64,000 nt of DNA, from assembly GCA_022385805.1 (NCBI GenBank), contig MU277702.1, forward strand, positions 124,001 through 188,000, written 5' to 3'. The DNA is from Pilatotrama ljubarskyi. Taxonomy: Eukaryota; Basidiomycota; Agaricomycetes; Polyporales; Polyporaceae. The notes beneath the pieces were generated by a model that was not told the DNA's origin, did not search any database, and saw only the letters and a program-made list of their open reading frames with translations. Position 1 is the first letter of the stretch; each line of letters opens with the position of its first letter. The position numbers and the translations under genes are program-made. Below are positions 1 to 12,610 of the stretch, in pieces.

Positions 1-266
1 CAATTTAGAAGAACGTCGGTGCTGGACTGCGCAAAAGCAAGCTGCGAAAGTCATGCTGCTCTCCGATGTAAAGCACCGTAATATGACCGAGTGACCTCGG
101 ACAGCCACAGTGTCAGGCTTCAGCCCGTCGTATGTGGCGCCGCAGCACGTCCGCGACGAGTTCCTCGCAATGACACTGCCGTAGTCATCGGCACTCTCGA
201 TAATGGGGCTGGTATAAGAAGAGATGAACGACGACAGGCCACCCACCAGCACTCGTAGTCTCACCA

Positions 267-994
267 ATGTCTGCCCCTATCGCTGCAACCCTCGTCCTCT
301 CCCCGGACAACCCGTGTAACGCGGCAATCGTCGACGAGCTGGGCCAGCAACTGAATACCGTACACACCGAGCACGACAAAGCGACCATCACGCATGTTAA
401 GAACGCCGAAGACGAGGTCATAGCTTCTCTGGAGTGGAGGGACGTTCTCTCCGACAAGGTCACAGTCGGGAACAAGGGCCCCATGTCTCTACGTGATTGG
501 CTCCATACAAGCATCGTGCCGTTCTATGTCAAGCATTAGGCCTTGTCAATGCCTCTGGCGAGCGAAGCGACTTACTTCACTTGTGCAGCGATGTAACCTT
601 CCAGGACAATTCCGGGCGCAAATACAAGTGGCGAGGAAATGCGCCAGGCCGTGCTATGGAGGTCAGTCAGACTCCGCTCGGAGTATGCCCTTCGATGTGT
701 TCATGCGGATCTACAATCCAGCTTTTCTCGGAGGACGACGGCTTCAAAGAGCCCATCGCCCGCTTCCTGAAGTCAATCCGTAACCGCGGGAGGGATTTGG
801 ACAGGCCGGCCACACTTCTTCTCACCACGCGTGCCCTGGAGGTCCGCGATACCGTCGTCACCTCGTTCCTCTTCCTCGAGAAGGGGCGGCGGACAAACGA
901 AACCACGTCGCAGAATACTGCCGACGTGCTGGCTACACCCGCCCTCTCTGCCCTGACCGGATCGGACTACAACGTACGCAACGGCGGGATCTGA
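267..994 (+). CDS. DUF6593-type small protein (3 exons, 196 aa)
   Basis: Proposed exons are 267-527, 605-661 and 722-994. Both introns are GT-AG and the join stays in frame to TGA at 992-994. The product has the layout I associate with the basidiomycete DUF6593 family. An N-terminal strand region contains LVLSPDNPCNAAIVDE. A central segment has KATITHV and IASLEW. After the first junction comes GRKYKWRGN, and the C-terminal core holds RDTVVTSFLFLEKGRRTNE. No signal peptide or membrane span is visible. The biochemical role of the family is not known to me. The first intron could use other acceptors (around 576 or 591), but only 604 restores frame and joins directly to the GRKYKW block. It lies near the window edge and shows no link to the phosphoketolase genes. 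Confidence 0.7.
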
Positions 995-3992
995 GGGTGA
1001 TCATGGTAGCTCGGCCATGAACACCTTGACGAGCAAGATAGAGAGGATGAGTACTTAAGTGCTGTAGTCACTTGAGCTTCATCATCCGAATGCTTGGCTA
1101 GATTGCAATTGACTCCGGTGCCAGTGCCACGAGCGCCCACTGCCGCCGCGCAACGTCCATTGGCCCGCTGGCAGTGTTGGGCGGCGGCCCCAGGGTGAGA
1201 ACAGGAAGTCCGAGTGCTTCCACCGCGCTCGATACTCTGATGCGCTGGTCCCTCACATGAGAGGCTTCGAGAGGAGCTGTGTGAAGGTGAAGGGCAGGAT
1301 ATCCGGGTAATCCGCGCAGAAGCACGAGGGGCGATGTCCCTGGGGCATCCCGATCACGTGCTCGACGCGACGCGTGTTAGCGCGTGCAGCGCCGGCGGGT
1401 GGCGCGAGGGTGGCGGGCGTCCTTGTGGCGTCGACCATGAGCAAGTTCAACGGCTATAGGGTCCAGCTGATAATGTCGCGGACGACCTATAGGTACGCGT
1501 CCCGAGTGCGACAGTGGTGAGGGAGGATGGTGGATGAAGAGAGCCGTCGGGCTTGGAGCTTGGGGCTGACCGTGGCGGCGTTGGCAGTACAGCCCGCCGA
1601 TCCTTGGGAGCTGTATTCAGGAACCCACTAGAACCACTGGGAGATGACTTCGCAGAGTCAGCTGCTGCTAGCTTCTAGTCGGTGCAATTGTCCCAGGCAA
1701 GATCAGAATACGGCTGACCGGGAAGTCGCGGCGGAGTGCGAACTGCGGTAGCCCGAAGTATAAGAGAGCGTCCATCGCCCTCCCACCGTCCGCCACATCT
1801 TGCCTCTCGCCACATACATGCGTCTCGCGCCGCGCTCTCCTGCAAACCATGCACCCGTAGGCCGAGCTCCGGAGTCGTGTCGACCGACCGATAGCAACAT
1901 CCTGGCTCTCGCCACCGCCAAGAGCGAGCCTCCGCTTCGCCACAACGACGCGCCCTACTCCTCCCCCAGTCCGCTCCAGTCAGCCATGTGGCGAAGACAT
2001 ACCGGGGGTTCCGAATCGCAGAACGCATCCAGGATTCGAGCCGTAAGGCATACAGCTTACGCTACCATCCCTTCTCTGTCGCGGCGCTCTCGCCACAGAG
2101 GAGCGTGGGGGAGGATGTCGCCACATCGACTGGACCTCGTGAACAGGTCATCGCAGGGAACGACGCGCCGCCCAATAAGCGCCCTGACGAGGTATGTAAC
2201 CGACACGCATTGAACATTCGAGGGCGTCGCTACAATGGGGTGGCGTCCGTGAGCGACACTCACGGCATTGCGGATGACGCATAGTCGACGGCGTCCTAAC
2301 GATGGCAGATGATCCTTGCCATGACCGCACATGAAAGCGAAGGAACACGCACCAACTTCACGCGGCGAAGTCGACCGCTGCCGCCACACACCGTTCCAGG
2401 TTGGGACAAAACATCGCGTCTGAGTGGTTGACCGAAGGGAGGTCCCTGCGGCATTGGGCAAATGAGCGCCAGAACGCCTCCACAAGAGGACGACTCACAG
2501 GCCACGGGTCACCCACCGACCATCCTAGATGCCAGAGGAAGCCCACGGTCCGCTTAGCCTGCACGCGATCATCAGATCGGGTCCAACGTAGGAATATCGG
2601 GAGAGGAAGACACAGAGACGACCGGGGCCGGCGCCACTAAAGACATCGAAGACACGCTCAGTAGTATCTTCAAGGAATCGTTCGAGATTGCCACGGCATA
2701 CTGTACTCAGAACCGACGACGGAACGGCGCACGTTCAAGGTCCCAAAAGCTCCGTCAACAACATGTCGAGGGGTACCTTAGTGGGTGCTCGGTAACTGCT
2801 ACGAAAGGACGGCAACATACTGGTCTATACCTTTGGCGACCAAGTTCGGAGGCGTCCAAGACGAGCATGGCTATGCTCCGAGGACACTGTCACCTATTGA
2901 AATCCCAAACTCAGTCGGAATCGGAAGGGTCACGGAGACGACCGTTGGCATTAGGCGTACGCGGCGGGCCGGGAGGTGGTAAACCAGCATGGACTACGAC
3001 CCAGCAACAGAGGAGAATTCCAGCACGATCAACCTGGCAGCGCCTGGCGGACGGCAGACGGCTTCGACTTGAAGAACCGTGAACGTACCAACGCACACCG
3101 CGACGCGAGAGAATACTGCAGGGGCCCCTGCAAACGGGTCGCACTCAATACTCGGTCTCCACGCGTCAGACAGAAGACGTTAAAGGGTGACTGCCAAGGA
3201 CACGCCGATCGATGCCCTGAAGGACGAGCCCCGGTTATTGAGCTGGCGTCGCTGCTGCAGAAGATTCCAAGGAGGGAAGGAAAATCAGAACCTCGCAGTG
3301 CCGTAAGCCTTTGGACACCAAGCACGCTCAAAGAGACAGAAGCAATTGTCCCGAATCGCAGGCTCGCGGCGCACAAGCTCTGTATGTCTGACAGACGCAA
3401 GGCGAAGCTGCCACTCGGGTCCGCTTGACGATGAGAAGGTGCTGAGAGCGTCGCAGGTGGAAGATCCAGGGTGCCCAGGCCCTCGACCTCGCAAGAAATA
3501 AAGGCAGCAGAAGACTGCTTATGCATGGAAGCGAGCAAGACTAACGGAAGGAGGGCGCGCCCCGCATCCAGCCGCCGAGTCGTACAGACTGGCACACACA
3601 GTCACTCCTCACGAGGATGTGACAAGACGCGTCCTGAGGCCCTCGCGAGATTAGTAGTCGCAAGACAACCGCTCGCACACCTGCATATCGCTGCGGCCTT
3701 ACATGCTCACAGAACTCACCCCAAAGAAGTCACGGCGAACGTGTTGGCCGACAGCAACAACGAAAAGGATATGACAACGGCATCCGACTGTTTCTAGCGG
3801 GCCAAATATGAAATACAACAAGTGCGCGAGGGCAATGTTTCTACAACACAGTATAACATCACAAGAAGAGACAGATGCGGGGGGACGTTCCCAAACTACC
3901 ACTTCACATCAAGATTGTACATGCAAAAGTCCATCCATTTTCCGGATCACCTGCAGCGGCCAGGGCGGAGAGCGAGCGAACCCCGCAGACGT
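995..3992. other. 3-kb stretch without a supportable gene
   Basis: Many short overlapping ORFs occur on both strands, but none joins into a convincing spliced protein and none shows a motif I recognise. A plus-strand open stretch around 2460-3080 and another at 2976-3428 are rich in R, Q and S and look like non-coding GC-rich sequence or a decayed gene. The minus ORFs around 1100-1450 are also unassigned. Confidence 0.5.
1805..2124. repeat. Cluster of TCGCCAC heptamers
   Basis: The heptamer TCGCCAC occurs near 1807, 1909, 1936, 2089 and 2118 on the plus strand and once inverted (GTGGCGA) near 1988, so about six exact copies lie in roughly 310 bp. It could be a chance effect of GC-rich sequence, a degenerate repeat or a group of protein-binding sites. 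No gene start is established nearby. Confidence 0.35.
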
Positions 3993-6891
3993 CTAGTCGA
4001 ACTTCGGCACGTCGAACGTGCCCTTGGGATCCGCACCGTGCGCGTGGATGTAGTCCTTGTCCTTCTGCGCCATGTGCTTGATGCTGCTGATCGTCTTGTG
4101 CGCGTCGATCTCGACGCGCGGGTTCAGCAGCGCCGCCGAGCGCACCGCCTCCGCCGCGACGTGGTACCGCGACGTCTCGTTGAGGAGCATCATCATGAAC
4201 GGCGACGTCGTCGTGCCCTCCTCGATATACCCGTGGATCGACATCCGGTCCAGGTTCGGGCGGCCGAAGAGCAGTCCCTGCGGGGCGAGCGTATCAAGTC
4301 AGCTTCGACCCGGACTGCGGGAGTGGATGAGACAGACCTTCAGCTCGACGGGGTACCCGTGGTAGTTGAAGATGACGGGCTTGTTCCGCGTGAAGAGCGA
4401 GTCGAAGCCCTCGTCGCTGAGTGCGTGCGGATGTGACCCAAACGGTCCCAGGATCATTAGGTCCGTCACGTTCACGACGCGCACGCGCAGCGCGGGGATG
4501 GCCTTGCGGAGGATCGCAGCCGCGGCGATCACCTCGAAGGTAACCTCCACGCCTATGCCGACGAGGACGACGTCGGGCGTCATGCCCTCGTCCGTGGAAG
4601 CGAACTTCCACACCGATGCGCCAGCAATACAGTGCTAGAAACCGATCGAATGGTCAGCAACACAGACCTGTCTGAAAATATCAGAACAACATACCTTGTC
4701 AGCCTCCTCCGGGCTCAGCCACACCGGTGTTGGCTGCTTGCTGCCGACCATGAGGTTGACATAGTTCTTCGCGCGCAGACAATGGGCCATCGTCGACAGG
4801 AAGCAGTTCGCGTCGGGCGGGAGGTACACGCGCGCACATGAAGGCTTCAAGTTGAGCACGGCGCCAATGAACGACGGGTTCTGATGTGAGAAGCCGTTAT
4901 GCTCCCTGACGAGCGTCATCAGTTACCTCTCTGCACAGGCGAGATCGGTTTGGAACTTACTGTCTTGCCCAGGTACTCGTCTCGACATAATTGAGCGAGC
5001 CCATTGGCTGACGCCAAGTCACCTCGCGCGCCGTCTTCACGAACTTCGAGTACTGCACCATCATCGTGTGCACGATACCGAGGAACGCCTCGTAGCTCGG
5101 GAAGAGACCCGTCCGGCCCGTGAGGGTGTAGCCCTGGAGCATGCCCTGGCAGGTGTGCTCGGACAGGATCTCGATGACGCGGCCGCCGTTCGCGCGGGAA
5201 GCGATGTCCCACTGGAAATTACGCCCGCTGTGGCGCAGGACGGCATCGAGCTTATTTGAGACGAGCTCGTCAGGGGAGAAGATACGGAAGGCCTTCGGGT
5301 TCCTGCATAAACTTGTCAGCTACCGCTTGCGAGGGCCGCGTAGGCTCATACTCACTGCCGAACGACAGCGTCGAGGAGCTCGCCGGTTATCTTCATACAG
5401 CTCTGATCGGTGCCCTTCTCCACTGCAAATTGCCTCCACTCTGGGACGTCGAGAGGGGTGTAGGCCTTGTAGGCCTCCTCGCGCATACCGAGACGCTTGC
5501 TCTCCTCCTTGGGGACGAGTGAGAGGATGGCGTCGTTGGGGATGCCGTTGTCCCCAAAGAGCTCCTTCGGGCCGTAGGAGCGGAGCCACTCCTGGAGCAT
5601 CTGGCGCTCGTTCTCGTCGGTCTTTGCTTCTGGGAGAGGGACCTGGTGGGCTTTGAACGAGCCCTCGATGTACTCGCCATGGAGCTCTTTGGGACCGGAC
5701 CAGCCCTACCAGCATGATTTAGCAACTGGCATTATTGACAGTAACTCTAAGGCTTACCTTGGGCGTACGCAGAATCAGCACGGGCCAGCGAGGCTTGACG
5801 ATAGGCTTCCCGCTCCGAGCGGCGTGTTGAATCTTCTTGATCTCGGCGAGAGCCCAGTCCATACTCGCAGCGAGATCCTCGTCGATGTGATCTAGGTCCT
5901 CGACAATGCGGACCTGGTATCCGTAGCCAGTGAAAAGAGCGGTGATCTCCTTGTCGTCCATGGTACCGTAGATAGTACGCTCGGAGATCTTGAAGCCGTT
6001 TACATGTACGATGGGGAGGACGGCACCAGACTCAGCAGGGTCGAGATACTTGTAACCGTGCCACGCCCTGAGAGAAAATTCAGATGACGTCGACAGTTGT
6101 GCATACGAGAACACTCACGTAGCAGTAGGGCCAGTCTCTGCCTCACCGTCACCGATCACGCATACACAGACAAGGTCGGGCTTGTCCATGACGGCCCCGA
6201 AGGAGACACCGAGCGCGTAGCCGAGCTCGCCACCTTCGTGGATGGATCCCGGGGTCTCGGCGTTGACGTGACTATAGGCGAGATCGAGATTAGCTCAAGC
6301 TCGAGGAGCAATCGAAAGCGGTGCGTACCTGGGGAAGCCGCCGGGAGAGCTGAAGGACCTGACGAGGGCGGCGAGGCCGGCCTTGTCGCGGGAGTACTTG
6401 GGGTAAAAGCTACCGAGGGAGTTCTCGAGCCAAAGGCAGGAGAGGATGGCGGGAGCGCCGTGTCCGGGGCCGACGACGTAGAGGGCGTCGACGCCGGTCT
6501 TGCAGATGAGACGGTTGACGTGGGCGTAGACGAGGGCGAGGCCGGGGCAGGTTCCCCAATGGCCAAGAAGACGGGGCTTGATGTCATCAGCGGTGATGTC
6601 TCGCTCGACGAGTGCGTTGTCCTTGAGGAAGATCATAGCTAGTTAAGCGTTCAACGTTAGCTCAAGCTTTCGGATAGGAATAGGCGAGGGGAAGAGAAGG
6701 GAAGAGAAAAAGAGAAGAGACGAACCGGCTGCGATGTAGTCTGCGGCCCTACGAAACTGCTTGATGGCAGACAGCTCCTCCTTGGAGAGAACGCCCTGTG
6801 TGTTGAGCTGGACTCTGTAGTCGAGGATGGAGTCCGGAAGCAGAGAGGGATCCGGCGGGGGGTTGGGTTGGAAGAGGAGTTGTCCAGGCAT
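3993..6891 (-). CDS. xfp: Xylulose-5-phosphate/fructose-6-phosphate phosphoketolase
   Basis: This thiamine-diphosphate enzyme cleaves xylulose 5-phosphate (or fructose 6-phosphate) with phosphate to acetyl phosphate plus glyceraldehyde 3-phosphate (or erythrose 4-phosphate). The start at 6891 gives [20 protein letters not shown]; about eight exons follow down to the stop at 3993. Family motifs appear in order: [46 protein letters not shown], the TPP/Mg motif [22 protein letters not shown], then the second half with [53 protein letters not shown] and the C-terminal [15 protein letters not shown]. Length and domain coverage look complete, with no in-frame lesion. It is transcribed away from acetate kinase, which consumes its product. 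A TATA box lies about 73 bp upstream of the start codon. Confidence 0.95.
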
Positions 6892-8490
6892 TGTGAGATC
6901 GAGGAGGAGGGTTTGGAGGGGAGGAAGAGGGCGTTGGGGGCTGGGAACGGAGCGGACAGGCCATATTTATAGAGGGACGGAGGTGAGCAGAGTGCATCTG
7001 AGGACATGGCTGCGTCAGTGAGCCAACCTTGCGCCCGATATGGTCCAGGCAACTCCAAAAACGCGCTTGTCACACGCCGTCACGCAGCCTGGCGGATGGG
7101 ACGGGGGACCGTGTTGTCACGCGTGGCTGCGCGCGATGGACCCGGCTGGACTTGCCCAAGACGCGTCTGTGTCCTGCTCAGGCGCAGAACAGCCCAGAGC
7201 AGCTCAAGTCCTCTGTCCGCTGTTCTACTCCCCCATGGGCCATCACAGGCTCGTCTGTCTGGCCGAGACTGTTCATACACATGCCTCATCTGTCAACAGG
7301 GCTGCCGTCCAGAGCCTCTCCTAGTCTGCTGATATGCCGCCGTGGAGGTACTCCCTCTCACGACAGCCTGGCGTGCGCTGAAGGTGGCGTTCCTGGGGCC
7401 TGTTGTGCTTATCGTTGCATCTGTACGTATCCCCCCTTTTCTTCGCCCGCTGCATAGCACCGACAGGTGTGGCCCGGCTCCCTTGACCAGTGACTAAAGC
7501 GAGTTACCTACCGCGTATCTCCCCCGACACGACTCCCTTCAGTGCTGTCCAAACTGGCTCGGCTATGAGCCCCCCCTGCTGGATGCCGACAGAGATCCCA
7601 GTGCTCGCGCGCAATGGATCCTCATGAGCACGGCAAGTCTGTGGTTCTGCAACTCCTTGAGCGCGTACTCAGTCTGGAGGACACGACCACGACCGCGAGC
7701 TTGAGTTCACCAATCTGTCGGGTCAGGAACGTACGAGCCGATCGCATGCCCGCTTCTTTCACATGCGCTCCGAGACCTCACGCGGTCTTCGTGGTTGGTT
7801 TGACCTCTGCTCACAGGTACGCGTTCGGCCAGGATTCAGAGAGCTACGGGTCGGCCGGCGGCGATGGTCCTGCTGATAAGGAGTTTGCGTTACTATAGAC
7901 ATGGCAGCTTTCGGAGACGGTTTGAACTCTGCTGCTCGTGTACATACACGCAGCAACTGAGCCGTGTAAGGAACGACGTCATAGCTTCTCCCTCGGCGCA
8001 CTCGCAGCCGTCGACCGCGTATCCTCTTGCCTTCGTCCACCGTGCCTCCGCTCGCTTGTACGCCTTGCAACGCCTCCACTGGGACATCTGAGCCGCACAG
8101 ACCACGGAACATACTCGAGAGGTGAGTTCGTCCAGTCCAGATCGTCGCAGACCCTATCCAGGTCGTCCTCTCGGCCTGGACGGGTCGACGACTCTCGGTG
8201 GCTTTCAGAGTCCGCGCCCGTCGGACACAGACGCGTCGGCAGGGCATGGGGAGTGTTGACGGTACGCGCACCTTGTGCTCGCGTCCGTCTGGATCCTGTC
8301 TGGCACCGAACGAGCTTGCCGCGTGTTCGGATGAGTGTCGTGCTGACGGACGATGTGAATTTGAGGACGGATCTTCCGTGGGCAGCTCGCTGAGCTGTAG
8401 ATATTCGCGTCTCCATCACCGCAAAGTCCCCCCGCTGCTCTATCGCATCTCCTTGCTCTGGCTGGACACCCATTTTCAAAGCGACTCGAG
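6892..8490. other. 1.6-kb divergent intergenic region between xfp and ack
   Basis: No gene is supportable here. ORFs such as those near 7006-7457 and 7614-7898 lack motifs and have no consistent splicing. The region separates two divergently transcribed genes of one pathway and so must hold both promoters. The phosphoketolase TATA box is at 6964-6971; I see no clear TATA box before acetate kinase. Confidence 0.6.
6964..6971 (-). promoter_or_regulatory. TATA box of the phosphoketolase gene
   Basis: On the minus strand the sequence reads TATAAATA about 73 bp upstream of the phosphoketolase ATG at 6891, a normal spacing for a fungal core promoter with a short 5' leader. The role is inferred from sequence and position only. 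Confidence 0.6.
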
Positions 8491-10068
8491 ATGTCTACAG
8501 CACGCGCCCCCAAGCACAAGCTCATCCTCGCCGTCAATGCCGGCTCCTCCTCCCTCAAGATCTCCCTCTTCAAGCGCGACGGCGCCTCCCCCGAGTCCCC
8601 GCACGACATCGTCGACCTCCTCCTCTCCTCCACCATCACCAACATCTCCCAGCCCCCCGCCTACTTCTCCTTCACCCTCGCCTCGCACGGCGCCGGCCGC
8701 GAGGCGCGCAAGGAGCCCGTGCAGAGCATCAAGGACCACGCGTCCGCGTTCCAGCACTTCCTTGAATACCTAAAGCGGGAGGCGAGCATTGACCACAGCG
8801 AAATCGTGCATATATGCCACCGCGTCGTGCATGGCGGCGACTACTTCGAGCCCGTGATCATCACGGACGAGAGCTACCACTACATCGAGCGCCTCTCGGA
8901 CCTCGCTCCTCTGTGCGCATGTCTCGCCGCTCTTCTGCGAGTTGCAGCCTTGCTGACCGGCGGAGGATAGACACAACGGCGGCGCGCTCTCGGTCATCAA
9001 GGCGTGCATCGACGCGCTGCCGGACGCGAACTCGATTGCCTACTTTGACACCTCCTTCCACCGCACGATGCCCGAACATATATCGATGTACCCCATCCGG
9101 CAGGACGTCGCGAAGAAGCGCGGCCTCAAGAAGTACGGCTTCCATGGACTCAGCTGTTAGTCGCTATCCTTGTTCTCCCGGCCCTCGCATAGGCTCACGC
9201 CCCGTGCAGACGCGTTCATCCTCCGCGCAGTCAGCTCCTACCTCCAGAAGGTATGTGCGCACGTCCGCCTCCCGCCCCGCCCACATAACTAACCCAGCGC
9301 CCGGCGCAGGACCCCTCCCAAGTGAACCTCATCGTCATGCACCTCGGGTCCGGCGCGTCCATGTGCGTGATCCAGCGCGGCAAGTCGCTCGACACGACCA
9401 TGGGGCTCACGCCCGTGTCGGGCCTCCCGGGCGCGACGCGCAGCGGCGCGATCGACCCGTCCCTCATCTTCCACTACACGAACCGCGCGGGGCGCATCAC
9501 GCACGACCGCTCCGCCGCGGTCGACGTGCACGTCACGCAGGCGGAGGAGATCCTCAACAAGCGCTCCGGGTGGGCGGCGCTCACGGGCACGACCGACTTT
9601 GGGAAGATCGTGGCGGAGATGAAGGCGGTGGAGGGGAGGCGCGCGAGGGGAGAGGAGGTGAAAGAGGAGGAGGAGGGGAAGTGGAAGTTGGCGTTTGATC
9701 TGTTCTTGGATAGGATCGTGGGGTATCTGGGATCGTACTACGTGAAGCTGGGCGGGCAGGTCGACGCGCTGGTCTTCGCGGGCGGGATCGGGGAGAAGAG
9801 CGCGGAGCTGCGCGAGGCTGTCGTGGAGAAGGCAAAGTGTCTGGGCTTTGCGCTGGATCCGCAGGCGAATGGGGAGGTGGATGCGAAGGAGGGCGCGGTG
9901 GTGGAGGTGGGGAAGGAGAGGGACGGCCCGAAACGCGTGCTGGTGTGTAGGACGGACGAACAGGTAAGTCGGGCGTGTGGTCGCGCGCAGCTTGGTCACT
10001 GATGGAGCCTATTGCAGCTTGAGATGGCGAAGGAGTGCGCCATGAATCCGAAGTTCTGGGAAGAGTGA
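8491..10068 (+). CDS. ack: Acetate kinase (5 exons, 450 aa)
   Basis: It interconverts acetyl phosphate plus ADP and acetate plus ATP, and is the usual fungal partner of phosphoketolase. Exons are 8491-8912, 8971-9155, 9210-9250, 9310-9963 and 10018-10068, all GT-AG, totalling 451 codons. ASKHA-fold motifs are present: N-terminal phosphate loop LILAVNAGSSSLKISLF, HRVVHGG with the substrate-binding Arg near residue 111, AYFDTSFHRTMP with the catalytic Asp, KYGFHGLSY with the active-site His, the nucleotide loop VMHLGSGASM, GLTPVSGLPGATRSG and the C-terminal ALVFAGGIGEKSAELRE. A charged Glu/Lys/Arg-rich insertion (about 9625-9685) interrupts the C-terminal domain and probably forms a surface loop. 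The gene is intact. Eukaryotic acetate kinases are uncommon outside fungi and some protists. Head-to-head placement with phosphoketolase supports a shared role. Confidence 0.95.
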
Positions 10069-10248
10069 TCCGCTCGCCGCTCACACCCTTCCGTATCGCG
10101 GCCGCCAGCACGCGAAGCATATGCAGACGATCCGACGTAGACTTAGTATACCTTTTAACTGTACGCCCCGGACGTTCACTGTACCCTGTACTATGACAGC
10201 TTTTAGCATCGCCCCGCATTCCTTCTCTACCGACTTGTGAAGCAAGCA

Positions 10249-12192
10249 CTATCCTGCACGCAGCGCGTCCCCCAGCTCCCTCGCCGCCTCCGCCCACTGC
10301 TCCCCCAAGCCCACCGTCCACTGCCACTCCCACATTTCCTGAACGACCCTGCCCAGCCGATCCAGCTCCTCCTTTTCGTCCTCCCTGATTGCCCCTGTAC
10401 CTTCTCCGCGTCCCTCATTGCCCAGATAGAACCCCGGCGCGTTGAACTCATACATGAGCCCGACCTCGCGCGCGCGCCGCGCGATGTCGGTCGTGAACGG
10501 CAGCCGGACGCGCTCGTAGATCTGCAGCGCCGCGGGGATGTGGGCGCGCGTGACACGCGGATCGGCGAGCAGGCGGCCGAGGACGTATGCGTCCTTGCGG
10601 GCGACCTAGTCAGCTTCTGTTGTAGGGAGCGGAGTCGCGTTGTCGTGGAACCGATGCGCACCTCGATAGCTTGTCCACCGCCGGCGCCGAAGTTTGGGCG
10701 CATCGCGTGCATCTGGGATGGTGCGTGAGCATTTGAGAGAGCACTAAGCTCAAGGAGAGCATGAGACGGGGATGCGCGCACCGAGTCTCCCACGAGCGCG
10801 ACGCACCCTCGCACCGCGAAAGGGAGCCCCTCGACAACGTGGACCGCCCACCTTGTCGGGTTCTGGACGCACTAGCCCGCGCACTGCCTCAGCGGCTTTC
10901 GAAAGAGGAAGACTCGAGCGTGTCAGCCTTACCCGGAGCATTTGCTGCACCTCAGGCTCCCAACCGGTCAAACGCGAGAGGAGCTCTTCGCGCGGGACCT
11001 CAGTGACCCATTTGGACTTGTAGGGCGTGCCTTCGCCGCCGGGCTCTCGGCATATGGCGACAAAGTTGAGGAACCGGCCGCGAGAGATCTGGTACGTGAT
11101 GACGTGCTGCCAACAAGCATCCTGAGTGGGTCCGCTCGCGGGACGCGCGTATCGGAGACGTTACCTTTCCCTTTCCTGAGTACTGTCAAGCCGCATCCTG
11201 TGTGAGCAGCACTGAGGTCTACGACGCTGGAGAGGTAGCTCACGCAGAGCACAGACCCGATACTCCGGGTCGTGTGGTTGGGGTTCAACGCGTACAGCTC
11301 CTCGGTCGGGATCAAACAGCGGTACGAATGTACGCCCGTCCAGACGGGCATCGCCGCCTTGCATCGCTCACATTTTTGCCACCTTCGCTCCGCGCCAGTA
11401 GGCACACAGTCCCGGAGGTGCGCGTCCTCGTACATCGCATCACGCGTGACGGAGTGGATCCCGTCAGCGCCCAAGAGGATGTCCGCTTCTGCCGTGGTGC
11501 CGTCTTCGAAGCGCAGTGTCACTGAACCGCCTGATGGAGGCACACCGTGGGCTTCCGTGGGTCCCTGTGTGAATCCCTTGAGCCGCTTAGAAGTGTGGAG
11601 TTTGCAGTATGGCGGGAGGCTGCCCAGAAAGACGTCGATCATGTCGCGTCTGTGCGTAGTGGTAGACCCATCTAGGCACAACGGCCCTGCGGTCAGCTGT
11701 TGTCGTTCAAATCCGCTAAGCAGGTACTCACTAGGAGCAAGCACCTGTGCGTAGGTGTACCCCATGCAGAGCTGATCGGCCATGCGAGCGACGAATGCAG
11801 GTTCTACGGCATGGCAGGTCAGTGCATCCTGACCTCGTGTGCAGAGGCAGCCCACTCACTCAGCTCAGTGTCCCCATTGGGGTTCTCGCCAAGGCCACGC
11901 GCAGTGACACTCAATAAGGCGTCGTACAGCCCCAGATCCCTCATGATAGCCCACGTCCGGGGCCATATTGTGATGCCAGCACCGACAGTCCTGACTTCTG
12001 GATCGGCCTCGTATATGTTCACCTCGATGGGTGCTTCGGGCGGTGCGTATCTGTGGAGGGTGGCTGTAAGCGCCAGGCCCGCGATACCTCCACCGCTGGC
12101 CCAGGAAGTCAGATCAGTTACTTGGTTGTGTTTGGGTACACTCACCAGATAGCGATTGTAAACTTCGGGCGGACCGTATTTGTAGGAGACAT
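10249..12192 (-). CDS. FAD-dependent monooxygenase, salicylate-hydroxylase-like
   Basis: Predicted flavoprotein monooxygenase that uses NAD(P)H and O2 to hydroxylate an aromatic or related small molecule; the substrate cannot be read from sequence. I place the start at 12192 because a 47-nt first exon (12146-12192) joins the next exon at 12095 and completes the dinucleotide-binding motif as AICGGGIAGLALT. Downstream are NIYEADPEVRTVGAGI, the second FAD motif LLGADGIHSVTRDA, and the third FAD motif split by an intron near 10780-10715, giving LVGDSMHAMRPNFGAGGGQA with the conserved GD. The C-terminal helix region ends at 10249. Length fits the group A flavin monooxygenases. The neighbouring alpha/beta hydrolase is on the same strand, but a 418-bp gap argues only weakly for a shared pathway. 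Confidence 0.85.
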
Positions 12193-12610
12193 CGCCGTTG
12201 CCTTGCAGTCCTGGTCAGCTCACGTTGAGATGCAGAACGACGGGGCATGTTAGACATGGCAAGTCTGCTCCGGATTATCGCGGCTAATCGGTGTTGCAGT
12301 AGATTCGATGAGATGCAGGAGGCTTCTGATCAGCACTGGTCTCGTGTAGGGTCCGTCTCGGGCTTCTCAAGATGTGCTGCGTGTCGAACGCCGAACCTGA
12401 GAGTTTCACACTATACCTCACGATAAGCGCGCGAGAAACCTGCCTACCTGTCGTTTGAACTAGTCAGGCTGCTGTGAGGTATGAGCGTTGGCGACGCGGT
12501 GACTTAGAATAAAGCGCATGTACGATAGATCATACAGTACATGACGTGAGACGTGAGACGCATTCGCCTACTGTGCCTGAGGACGTGTAGCGTCAATGTG
12601 TGCCGACCCA
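12193..12610. other. Intergenic, no gene seen
   Basis: This 418-bp gap lies between the hydrolase stop and the monooxygenase start, and both genes are minus-strand. It holds the presumed monooxygenase promoter. The only local pattern is a short direct repeat of GACGTGA near 12544-12557. Confidence 0.5.

Noticed and set aside
1098..1450. Two minus-strand ORFs that might be exons of one gene
   Set aside because: No GT-AG junction joins them with a supported frame, and the Pro/Ala-rich product has no recognisable family.
2462..3428. Possible retrotransposon gag-like or hypothetical gene
   Set aside because: Frames are interrupted by stops every 30-90 codons, no zinc knuckle, protease or polymerase motif is present, and no terminal repeats flank it.
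7006..7898. Small plus-strand ORFs between phosphoketolase and acetate kinase
   Set aside because: Several overlapping frames are open at once, with no conserved motif or consistent splicing. This fits GC-rich promoter DNA.
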